Shown: in pieces, positions 17,105 through 24,113 of the stretch
Position numbering within the stretch: position 1 is the stretch's first letter
How the letters are laid out: every line of letters starts with the position of its first letter
Assembly (NCBI GenBank): GCA_018654745.1
Contig: JABILA010000091.1
Location: forward strand, 1 to 36,906
Source: Alphaproteobacteria bacterium
Lineage (GTDB): Bacteria; Pseudomonadota; Alphaproteobacteria; UBA2966
Direction: 5' to 3'
DNA: 36,906 nt
Position numbers and translations under genes: made by a program
Notes under the pieces: model-generated
Seen by the model: only the letters and a program-made list of their open reading frames with translations
The model's database searches: none
Told to the model about the DNA's origin: nothing

Positions 17105-17583
17105 TGTCAGTATTTGAAGGCGCAGATTTTTTTGCTTTTGCCACGCGCTTTGTGGAGGCGATCCCGCATGTGAAAGAACTGGGGATCAGCGTTGTTACAG
17201 CGGCCCCCGGCACAGCGGTTATCAAACTGCCCTACCGTGAAGATTTGATCGGAAACCCCGATACAGGTGTTTTGCATGGCGGTGTGATTACGACATTGAT
17301 TGATACGGTTTGCGGCTTCGCGGCATTTTCAGATGTGGGAGACGGATTTGCGCTCGCGACACTTGATTTGCGCATCGACTACCTGAAACCGGCCACGCCA
17401 AAACTTGATTTACTGGCGGAAGGGCACACGTACAAAATAACGAAAAATATCGTTTTTGTCCGGGCAACGGCTTATCACAGTGATCCTCAGGACCCCATTG
17501 CGAATTGCGTATGTACTTTTATGCGGGGAACAAAGGGCGTCGAATTCGTCAATTCGGCCAGCAAGATGAACTCCCAGTCATGA
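17104..17583 (+). CDS. PaaI-type hotdog-fold thioesterase (first copy)
   Basis: 159 residues from the ATG at 17104, which overlaps the epimerase stop (TGATG). Hotdog thioesterase features: GNPDTGVLHGGVITTLIDTVCG, with the HGG active-site turn and catalytic-type Asp on the following helix, then LATLDLRIDYLKPAT, the common dimer-interface strand. It probably hydrolyses an acyl- or aryl-CoA; the substrate is unknown. A short extra C-terminal tail (FVNSASKMNSQS) runs into the next gene, which starts inside its stop codon. An in-frame start at 17077 lies inside the epimerase and is not supported by the family N-terminus. Confidence 0.85.
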   Translation: MSVFEGADFFAFATRFVEAIPHVKELGISVVTAAPGTAVIKLPYREDLIGNPDTGVLHGGVITTLIDTVCGFAAFSDVGDGFALATLDLRIDYLKPATPKLDLLAEGHTYKITKNIVFVRATAYHSDPQDPIANCVCTFMRGTKGVEFVNSASKMNSQS

Positions 17584-18014
17584 GTTCGCTGGTAGAAATT
17601 ATCCGGCACGCCAAGGCCGAGGGTGATCCGGAGTTGATGGCAACGGCGTATCCCTATGCGGTCTATCTCGGTTTGCAAATGTCGACGATTGAAGATGAGT
17701 TACATTGCAGCATGCCGTTTGACGAGAAGCTGGTGGGCAATCCATTGTTGCCTGCAATCCATGGCGGCGTTGTCGGTGCCTTTCTTGAATCAGTCGCGCT
17801 CGTGACCCTGATCTGGGAACTGGATATCGAACAACTGCCAAAAACGATCGATATTTCAATCGATTATCTGCGTTCTGCGGGACCAAAAACAACATGGGCC
17901 AAGGCGGTTTTGACCAAACGGGGCCGCCGGGTGGCCAATGTGCGCGTTGAAGCCTGGCAGGATAATCCCTTGAAGCCGGTTGCAGCTGCCCACGGTAATT
18001 TTTTAACGGGCTGA
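17580..18014 (+). CDS. PaaI-type hotdog-fold thioesterase (second copy)
   Basis: 144 residues, starting at an ATGA overlap with the preceding thioesterase. It shares its layout: VGNPLLPAIHGGVVGAFLESVAL followed by TIDISIDYLRSAGPK. The residue at the catalytic helix position is Glu (LESV) where the first copy has Asp (LIDT). Sequence identity between the two is low, so they are old paralogues. Overlapping genes suggest equimolar synthesis and possibly a hetero-oligomer of hotdog subunits, which is inference. The frame is open upstream to 17505, inside the other gene, so the coupled ATG is preferred. Confidence 0.83.
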   Translation: MSSLVEIIRHAKAEGDPELMATAYPYAVYLGLQMSTIEDELHCSMPFDEKLVGNPLLPAIHGGVVGAFLESVALVTLIWELDIEQLPKTIDISIDYLRSAGPKTTWAKAVLTKRGRRVANVRVEAWQDNPLKPVAAAHGNFLTG

Positions 18015-18069
18015 TCCGTCGCGGGCTTGGCGATTGTACCATTCGCGCCCATATCATCATCATGTTCCG

Positions 18070-18090
18070 GGGAGAACCTTTTGTTCTCCC
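18070..18090 (+). other. hairpin between thioesterase operon and pepF
   Basis: GGGAGAA (18070-18076), loop CCTTTTG, TTCTCCC (18084-18090), a perfect 7-bp stem about 30 bases before the pepF start. No T-tract follows, so it is a weak terminator candidate or a leader structure. Confidence 0.35.
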
Positions 18091-18122
18091 ATGCCAAATT
18101 TCCAGATCAAGGACCAGATCAA

Positions 18123-19928
18123 ATGAGTACTGCCGACGTCGCTACCGAGTTAACTGATCTCCCGGGCTGGGACCTGACGGATCTTTATCCTGGACGAGAT
18201 TCGTCCGAACTTGCGGATGCGCTCAAGGATGTAGCGGCCAGGGCAACAGAGTTTAATAGCAAATTTTCCGGCAAACTGGCGACGCTAAGCGGCGATGAAC
18301 TGGCCGGTGCTGTCCAGTCATACGAAACCATGCAGGAAACAATCGGGCGCATTGGAAGCTTTGCCTTTTTGACCTATGCGACCGATATGTCGGACACAGA
18401 AATTGGCCAGTTTTTTCAGAATATGCAGGAAAAACTCAACGATGTGACGACAGATTTGTTGTTCTTCACGCTCGAGCTGAACAGGCTGGAAGATGACGCC
18501 TTGCAAGGGCTCTACGCTTCGTCAGAAAAATTGGCTCGCTATCAGCCCTGGATCAGGGATGTTCGCTCGTTCCGGCCACATCAGCTGGATGATGAAATCG
18601 AAAAGCTGTTGCATGAAAAGGAAGTTGCCGGACGGTCTTCGTGGGTGCGTTTGTTTGACGAAACAATGGCTGGTCTGAAATTCCCCTTCGATGACAAGAT
18701 GTTGTCGTCCGAAGAAATCCTGCATTTACTGTCGGACAAGAACCGCGATACGCGCAAGAAAGCGACTGAGAGTCTTGGCGCTGTTTTTGCTCAAAATGTT
18801 AAACTGTTTTCGCTGATTACCAACACGCTCGTCAAAGACAAGGACATTGAAGACCGGTGGCGCAGTTTTGCGGACCCTGCCGACAGTCGTCATTTGGCAA
18901 ACCAGGTCGAAGGCAAGGTGGTTGATGCCCTCAGTCAGGCTGTGCAAGACGCCTATCCAAAATTGTCGCACCGCTATTACAGCCTCAAGGCGAAATGGAT
19001 GGGCAATGGCGACAAACTGGATTACTGGGATCGCAATGCGCCTTTGCCAGAAGACGATGACAAGCTGGTCACCTGGCCAGAAGCCGTTGATACGGTGCTG
19101 AATGCCTATCGTGCCTTTTCGCCTGAGCTGGCTGATCTGGGGAAACGGTTCTTTGACAATGAGTGGATTGATGTACCGGTGCGTCCAGGCAAGGCGTCGG
19201 GTGCCTTTGCCCATCCGACAGTACCGGGTGCGCATCCCTATCTGATGCTGAACTATCAGGGCAAGTCCCGTGATGTCATGACCCTGGCACACGAGCTCGG
19301 TCATGGTGTGCACCAGATATTGGCCGGTGCCCAGGGTGCCTTGATGGCAGACACGCCCCTGACCCTGGCCGAAACGGCCAGCGTATTCGGCGAGCAACTG
19401 ACCTTCCGGGCCATGCTCAACAACGAAGACGATCCGGCACGTCGACGGATTATGCTGGCCAACAAGGTTGAAGACATGCTCAACACTGTTGTTCGCCAGA
19501 TCGCTTTTTATGAGTTTGAAAAACGCGTGCACGCCGAACGAAAATCAGGTGAACTGACACCGGATCAACTGGGCGAAATCTGGATGGCTGTGCAAAGCGA
19601 AAGTCTCGGGCCTGTCCTGAATTTCGATGATAATTACAAGCATTTCTGGTGCTACATTCCGCACTTCATTCACTCGCCATTTTATGTCTATGCCTATGCC
19701 TTTGGCGACTGCCTGGTGAATTCCCTGTACGCCGTTTATCAGGATGCAGAAGCCGGATTCCAGGAGAAATACTTTGACATGTTGCGTGCAGGGGGCACCC
19801 TGCAACACAAGGAATTGCTGGCACCATTTGGTCTTGATGCATCCGATCCAGAATTCTGGGGACGGGGTCTGGGCATGATCAGCGATTTAATCGACCAGTT
19901 GGAGGCTGCAGACGAGGCAGCCGGATAG
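18123..19928 (+). CDS. pepF: M3 family oligoendopeptidase F
   Basis: A 601-residue zinc metallopeptidase that cleaves short peptides in the cytoplasm. The zinc motif HELGH is at H390-H394 (TLAHELGHGVHQIL), with the downstream glutamate in TLAETASVFGE. The N-terminal PGWDLTDLYPGRDS and central MLNYQGKSRDVMTLAHE are family hallmarks. I chose the ATG at 18123 because MSTADVATELTDLPGWDL matches relatives; the frame remains open to 18027 but that stretch looks like leader. The ABC1-family kinase gene follows after 12 bases, so the two are probably cotranscribed. Confidence 0.92.
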   Translation: MSTADVATELTDLPGWDLTDLYPGRDSSELADALKDVAARATEFNSKFSGKLATLSGDELAGAVQSYETMQETIGRIGSFAFLTYATDMSDTEIGQFFQNMQEKLNDVTTDLLFFTLELNRLEDDALQGLYASSEKLARYQPWIRDVRSFRPHQLDDEIEKLLHEKEVAGRSSWVRLFDETMAGLKFPFDDKMLSSEEILHLLSDKNRDTRKKATESLGAVFAQNVKLFSLITNTLVKDKDIEDRWRSFADPADSRHLANQVEGKVVDALSQAVQDAYPKLSHRYYSLKAKWMGNGDKLDYWDRNAPLPEDDDKLVTWPEAVDTVLNAYRAFSPELADLGKRFFDNEWIDVPVRPGKASGAFAHPTVPGAHPYLMLNYQGKSRDVMTLAHELGHGVHQILAGAQGALMADTPLTLAETASVFGEQLTFRAMLNNEDDPARRRIMLANKVEDMLNTVVRQIAFYEFEKRVHAERKSGELTPDQLGEIWMAVQSESLGPVLNFDDNYKHFWCYIPHFIHSPFYVYAYAFGDCLVNSLYAVYQDAEAGFQEKYFDMLRAGGTLQHKELLAPFGLDASDPEFWGRGLGMISDLIDQLEAADEAAG

Positions 19929-19940
19929 GAAAACCGAATC

Positions 19941-21287
19941 GTGTCGGGAGACGAGAAAAATTCACTGGGTGGGCGCGTGCGCAGATACGCGCGTGTGTCT
20001 GGCAAGGTCGGTGGCCTGGCGGCGCGTCTCGCCGGTGAACGTGTTCTCGGCCTGCCACTGGACCGGGCGAAACATGCCTCTGCCTTGCGCGAAGCCCTGG
20101 GGGGACTGAAGGGTCCCTTGATGAAAGTCGCCCAGATCATGTCGACCATCCCGGAAGCCTTGCCAGATGAATATGTCGCCGAACTGACGCAGCTACAATC
20201 CAACGCGCCGTCCATGGGATGGCCCTTTGTCAAACGTCGCATGTCTTCAGAACTCGGCTCTGACTGGCAGTCACATTTCAGCGACTTTGAAAAGACAGCT
20301 TCTGCCGCCGCATCCCTTGGTCAGGTCCACCATGCCACAGCGGTGGATGGTCGCGATCTCGCCTGCAAGCTGCAATATCCGGATATGTCGGCTGCCGTAG
20401 AAGCAGATCTTGGGCAGCTCAAGCTGATTTTTTCCATATACCGGCGCTATGATCCATCCATCGACACGTCGCAAATCCACAGCGAGATTGCAGCCCGTCT
20501 GCGTGAAGAGCTGGATTATGATCTGGAAGGCCGACACATGGCCTTGTATCGTCAATTGTTGGCAGACGAAGATCAGGTGCACGTGCCCCAGGCGTATCCC
20601 GACCTTTCGACAGACCGGTTGCTGACCATGGGATGGGTCGACGGGCAACCTTTGCTGACCTACAAGGAAGCTGATCTGGAAGTCCGCAACACACTGGCCC
20701 TGAACATGTTCCGTGCCTGGTATGTTCCTTTTTATCAGGGCGGCGTCATCCATGCTGACCCGCACCTGGGGAACTATTCTGTCCGCGATGATTTATCGAT
20801 CAATCTTCTGGACTTTGGCTGTGTACGCAGTTTTGAGCCTAAATTTATCGGCGGTGTCATCGATCTATATCGGGCGCTGGAAACAAAAGACGAAGCCCTG
20901 GCCGTGCATGCCTACGAGACCTGGGGATTTGTTGATCTTTCCAGGGATGTCATTGATACGCTGAACCTGTGGGCTGAATTTGTTTATGCCCCGTTGCTCG
21001 AAGACCGACCGCGTCAAATACAGGAATTTGATGCCGGTGGTGTGTACGGAAAGGATGTTGCCGCCGAGGTTGCCCGGCGACTGCGGGAGCAAGGCGGGGT
21101 AACACCGCCGCGTGAATTTGTGTTCATGGACCGGGCGGCAATTGGACTAGGCGGTGTTTTCCTGCATTTGAAAGCCGAAATTAACTGGCATCGGACATTT
21201 CATGAACTGATCGCAGGCTTTGATCCAGGGAAACTGGCTGCCCGACAGAAAAAACTTTTCAAGGCAGCGGGCGTTCCACTACCTTGA
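19941..21287 (+). CDS. ABC1/AarF/UbiB family protein kinase-like
   Basis: A 448-residue ABC1 (UbiB/ADCK) family protein. The N-terminal invariant region reads PLMKVAQIMSTIPEALP; the family KxGQ motif appears as KVAQ. The Ala-rich nucleotide loop is SAAASLGQVHHA, the catalytic segment HADPHLGNY and the metal-binding LLDFGC. The family supports ubiquinone biosynthesis and lipid handling through an atypical ATPase/kinase activity. GTG start, with AGGA nine bases upstream. It shares the window with coq9 (33934), another quinone-pathway accessory, but is not in an operon with it. Classical UbiB membrane anchors are not evident at its end, so it is better called AarF/ABC1 than UbiB itself. Confidence 0.87.
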   Translation: MSGDEKNSLGGRVRRYARVSGKVGGLAARLAGERVLGLPLDRAKHASALREALGGLKGPLMKVAQIMSTIPEALPDEYVAELTQLQSNAPSMGWPFVKRRMSSELGSDWQSHFSDFEKTASAAASLGQVHHATAVDGRDLACKLQYPDMSAAVEADLGQLKLIFSIYRRYDPSIDTSQIHSEIAARLREELDYDLEGRHMALYRQLLADEDQVHVPQAYPDLSTDRLLTMGWVDGQPLLTYKEADLEVRNTLALNMFRAWYVPFYQGGVIHADPHLGNYSVRDDLSINLLDFGCVRSFEPKFIGGVIDLYRALETKDEALAVHAYETWGFVDLSRDVIDTLNLWAEFVYAPLLEDRPRQIQEFDAGGVYGKDVAAEVARRLREQGGVTPPREFVFMDRAAIGLGGVFLHLKAEINWHRTFHELIAGFDPGKLAARQKKLFKAAGVPLP

Positions 21288-21312
21288 CATGCGTAGCCTT
21301 CAAACCTGATAT
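21284..21312 (+). promoter_or_regulatory. candidate promoter of the PilZ gene
   Basis: TTGACA (21284-21289), a 17-base spacer, TGATAT (21307-21312). The -35 box is perfect and overlaps the stop codon of the ABC1-family gene. The -10 box is weak (3 of 6). Confidence 0.4.
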
Positions 21313-21344
21313 TCACGGTATAGTTTGATAGATTTGATTTTTGC

Positions 21345-21659
21345 ATGGGGGCAGTGGTGGCCACTGATCATGTTAAACGCGCCGAACGCAGGGATGTATC
21401 CCTGTCTGCGAAACTGCAGATGGGCGGGGAGCTGTTCGCCTGCAGCATGCAAAACTTGTCCATTGGCGGCGCCAAAATCATTTCCGACAAACCCCTGAAC
21501 AGGGGAGACACCATCAAACTTGTAATCGGTGATTTCCAGGCAATCGATTGTGAAATTGTCTGGGCCCGACCACCCTTGTTCGGCATGAAATTCGATGTCG
21601 ATGCACAGGAAGAGGTTGCTGAAATTCTGATGTCGGTTGCAACCTACGCTGCAAATTAG
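21345..21659 (+). CDS. PilZ domain protein
   Basis: A 104-residue single-domain PilZ protein. The cyclic-di-GMP binding elements are present: an arginine cluster near the N-terminus (KRAERRDVSL, fitting RxxxR) and the NLSIGGAKI segment matching (D/N)xSxxG. IVWARPPLFGMKFD gives the closing beta strands. It is probably a small c-di-GMP receptor acting by interaction with another protein; no cyclase, phosphodiesterase or flagellar gene is nearby to suggest a target. It is convergent with the DUF1192 gene, 14 bases away. Confidence 0.85.
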   Translation: MGAVVATDHVKRAERRDVSLSAKLQMGGELFACSMQNLSIGGAKIISDKPLNRGDTIKLVIGDFQAIDCEIVWARPPLFGMKFDVDAQEEVAEILMSVATYAAN

Positions 21660-21673
21660 GACGTTTTCAGCTC

Positions 21674-21856
21674 TCAGCTTTTGAAAAAACTGTCTGCGCT
21701 GGAGCGCGCTTGTTCCTTGTTTGAAATCACCTCACGAATGAGTGCTATTTCAGTTTCCAGTTCTTCGATGCGTACACCCAGGGCTTCAATGGACATGGTT
21801 TCCAGGTCCGGGCGTTCTTTGGGGCGCTCCGGTGGTTCCAGGTCATCCGTGTCCAT
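21674..21856 (-). CDS. DUF1192 family small protein
   Basis: 60 residues: an acidic/proline N-terminus (MDTDDLEPPERPKERPDLETMS) and a short helical core SIEALGVRIEELETEIALI, the conserved DUF1192 block of alphaproteobacteria. It probably forms a coiled coil. Function is unknown. GGGAGA sits 6 bases before the ATG. It is divergent from the quinone oxidoreductase gene across a 212-base region that contains competing inverted repeats. Confidence 0.85.
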   Translation of the reverse strand: MDTDDLEPPERPKERPDLETMSIEALGVRIEELETEIALIREVISNKEQARSSADSFFKS

Positions 21857-21898
21857 GTTAGTCTCCCTCGCTTGTCCTGAATGTCTCTATCGATGCAC

Positions 21899-21969
21899 TC
21901 CAGGGCAATTTTGATATTATCGATATCTTTTTGGCCCTGAATTCTATTGCCTTGCCTTATTTTCAGGGC
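21899..21969. promoter_or_regulatory. nested, mutually exclusive inverted repeats in a divergent intergenic region
   Basis: CAGGGC (21901-21906) can pair with GCCCTG (21934-21939), enclosing a second stem GATAT-tatcg-ATATC (21913-21927). The same GCCCTGAA (21934-21941) can instead pair over 8 bp with TTCAGGGC (21962-21969). The two folds exclude each other. The element lies about 100 bases upstream of the quinone oxidoreductase gene and 45 bases upstream of DUF1192 on the other strand. It could be a DNA operator array or a switching leader; no known riboswitch consensus was recognised. Confidence 0.4.
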
Positions 21970-22068
21970 ACCAGTGTTTCAAATAGAACTTGAAACGCTC
22001 AATACTTGCAAGCCCCTCTGTGCAACGTTCAGATGGGCAACAACAGATTTATCCAGAGGATCGCCTTG

Positions 22069-23082
22069 ATGACCGAGACAGCCCCCGCTTTACCAGACAC
22101 AATGAAAGTCATCGAAATTTCCGAGCCAGGTGCGCCAGATGTCCTTGTGACGGCTTCTCGCCCGGTGCCAGAGCCCGGGCTTGGGGAAATCCTGATCAAG
22201 GTTGTAGCCGCTGGTGTCAATCGCCCGGATGTGGCGCAACGCCAGGGCAACTATGCGCCACCTCCCGGAGCCTCAGACCTGCCGGGCCTTGAAGTTTCAG
22301 GGACAGTGGCCGCTATTGGTTCCGGTGTCAGTGAATGGAAAGTGGGTGACGAGGTTTGCGCTCTCACACCAGGCGGTGGTTATGCGGAATATTGTGTCAC
22401 ACCGGCCGCTCATGCCTTGCCGATCCCTGCAGGCATCAGTTTGCTGGAAGCCGGTGCCATGCCAGAGACATTTTTCACGGTCTGGACCAATGTCTTTGAC
22501 CGGGGTGGTCTGCAGGCCGGAGAGCGGTTTCTGGTTCATGGGGGATCATCGGGGATCGGAACAACGGCCATCCAGCTGGCAAATGTGCTTGGTGCGCGTG
22601 TTTTCACCACGGCTGGTACACAGGAAAAATGCAAGGTTTGCGAAGACCTCGGTGCTGAGCGCGCCATCAATTACCGCGAAAAAGACTATGTTGCGGTGCT
22701 GCGCGATTTGACAGACGGAGAAGGTGTTGACCTGATCCTGGATATGGTTGGCGGTGACTATTTCAATCGAAATCTCTCGGCGCTGAGAACAGAAGGTCGT
22801 CTGGTGCAAATAGCCTTTTTGTCGGGACCTAAAATGGAAGTATCCCTGGTGCCGATCATGATGAAACGCCTGACGGTAACGGGTTCGACATTGCGGCCAC
22901 AATCTGTTGATGCCAAGGCAAAAATTGCGGATGGCTTGCGTCGAACTGTATGGCCCCTGGTTGAGGCTGGTCGGGTCAAGCCGGTGATGCATGCGACTTT
23001 CCCGCTGAACGAGGCCGCCAAGGCCCATCAAATGATGGAAGATGGTGATCACATCGGGAAAATCGTCCTTCAGGTAAGCTAA
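22069..23082 (+). CDS. zinc-free NAD(P)H quinone oxidoreductase (medium-chain reductase family)
   Basis: 337 residues of the QOR/PIG3 group of medium-chain dehydrogenases. The N-terminal GroES-like domain runs from MKVIEISEPGAPDVLVT and includes AAGVNRPDVAQRQGNYAPPPG. The Rossmann NADPH site is HGGSSGIGTTAIQLA, followed by GATEK-like sequence AGTQEKCKVCEDLGAERAINY. The zinc ligands of alcohol dehydrogenases are absent. It probably reduces quinones or enones with NADPH. I chose the ATG at 22069 because AGAGGA lies 8 bases upstream and the product aligns there; an in-frame ATG at 22006 adds 21 residues without a ribosome site. Confidence 0.88.
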   Translation: MTETAPALPDTMKVIEISEPGAPDVLVTASRPVPEPGLGEILIKVVAAGVNRPDVAQRQGNYAPPPGASDLPGLEVSGTVAAIGSGVSEWKVGDEVCALTPGGGYAEYCVTPAAHALPIPAGISLLEAGAMPETFFTVWTNVFDRGGLQAGERFLVHGGSSGIGTTAIQLANVLGARVFTTAGTQEKCKVCEDLGAERAINYREKDYVAVLRDLTDGEGVDLILDMVGGDYFNRNLSALRTEGRLVQIAFLSGPKMEVSLVPIMMKRLTVTGSTLRPQSVDAKAKIADGLRRTVWPLVEAGRVKPVMHATFPLNEAAKAHQMMEDGDHIGKIVLQVS

Positions 23083-23126
23083 ATTTCGTATTTATCGATA
23101 TTTACAGCCGGGATGTGTGAGTTTCT

Positions 23127-23155
23127 TTGACCTTTTGCGCAAAACCCTCTATATG
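23127..23155 (+). promoter_or_regulatory. sigma-70 type promoter of the DUF1013 gene
   Basis: TTGACC (23127-23132), a 17-base spacer, TATATG (23150-23155). It lies about 110 bases before the start codon. The resulting leader ends in a GCGGA/TCCGC hairpin (about 23236-23253) immediately before the GAAGGAG ribosome site, which could affect translation initiation. Confidence 0.6.
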
Positions 23156-23267
23156 CTGCTCATCGTGCGTTATCGTTGGTTTCGCACATTCCCAGTTTTC
23201 TTAAGACCAATAATTGCCGGGTGACTGACCTGGCTGCGGAGTGAAAATTCCGCGAAGGAGAAATATT

Positions 23268-24041
23268 ATGTCTTTGCCAATGATGCCCAAGGCCACAGCT
23301 GTCTGGCTGGTTGAAAATACTGCTCTGTCATTTGACCAGATCGGTGAATTTTGCGGATTGCATTCCCTGGAAGTCAAAGGAATTGCAGATGAGGAAGTGG
23401 CGATAGGCATCCAGGGGGCAGACCCCATTGCCAACAGTCAGTTGACCCGCGAAGAAATTGACCGCTGTGTTGGCGACGATGCCGCCAGCCTGACAATGAA
23501 TATCAGCACCAGCGTGCCAAGGCCTGCCTTGCGTACAAAGGGGCCAAAATATACGCCTGTGACCAAGCGCCAGGAACGTCCTGCGGCGATTATGTGGCTG
23601 ATCCGCTATCATCCGGAATTGTCTGATGCCCAGGTCGGTCGTCTTGTCGGCACCACCAAGCCGACAATCGCTTCTGTCCGGGAACGGACCCACTGGAACA
23701 TTTCGAACATCAAGCCAAACGATCCCGTGACCCTTGGCATGTGTACCCAGGGGGAGCTCGACGAATCTGTTACCAAGGCCCGTCGTCGTCAGGCCACCAA
23801 GGAAAAACGCGAGGCCAAGGAACGTGCGAAGGCTGGCTTGCCGCCGCTGGAGAAGAAAGAATCTCCGATCGAAAATGCCTCACCATTTGCGCATCTGATC
23901 CGTGGTAATCGCGACGAGCCGGATGAGCCTGAATTGCCCGCCGGTTTCGCTGATGCTCCAGCTGCAGCGCCTGCAGCTGAGCCTGAACTTACCGCCGATG
24001 ACGTCTTCGGTAAGGCACCAGCAGCGAGCGATAGCGAATAA
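23268..24041 (+). CDS. DUF1013 protein, TrcR-type cell cycle regulator
   Basis: 257 residues. The DUF1013 core is clear: LPMMPKATAVWLVENTALSFDQIGEFCGLHSLEVKGIADEE, then an RPAAIMWLIRYHPELSDAQVGRLVGTTKPTI segment resembling a helix-turn-helix. Caulobacter TrcR belongs to this family and acts as a transcriptional regulator associated with RNA polymerase. The C-terminal 80 residues are low complexity: charged (KARRRQATKEKREAKERAKAG) then Ala/Pro-rich. The ATG at 23268 follows GAAGGAG at optimal spacing and matches the family start; an in-frame ATG at 23241 does not. Own promoter at 23127, and a bidirectional terminator follows. Confidence 0.88.
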   Translation: MSLPMMPKATAVWLVENTALSFDQIGEFCGLHSLEVKGIADEEVAIGIQGADPIANSQLTREEIDRCVGDDAASLTMNISTSVPRPALRTKGPKYTPVTKRQERPAAIMWLIRYHPELSDAQVGRLVGTTKPTIASVRERTHWNISNIKPNDPVTLGMCTQGELDESVTKARRRQATKEKREAKERAKAGLPPLEKKESPIENASPFAHLIRGNRDEPDEPELPAGFADAPAAAPAAEPELTADDVFGKAPAASDSE

Positions 24042-24060
24042 TCGATCAGTCAAAACAGAA

Positions 24061-24093
24061 AAAGGGCGGGAGTGTTATCTCCCGCCCTTTTTT
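24061..24093. terminator. bidirectional terminator between DUF1013 and propionyl-CoA synthetase genes
   Basis: GGGCGGGAG (24064-24072), loop TGTTAT, CTCCCGCCC (24079-24087), extended by AAA/TTT. T-tract on the plus strand (24088-24093) and matching A-tract before the stem for the minus strand. It separates convergent genes. Confidence 0.9.
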
Positions 24094-24113
24094 GTTATTC
24101 AGCCTCGAAAGAT

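Noticed and set aside
18726..19532. 268-codon minus-strand ORF opposite pepF
   Set aside because: It covers the catalytic region of a conserved peptidase and its composition is that of an antisense shadow.
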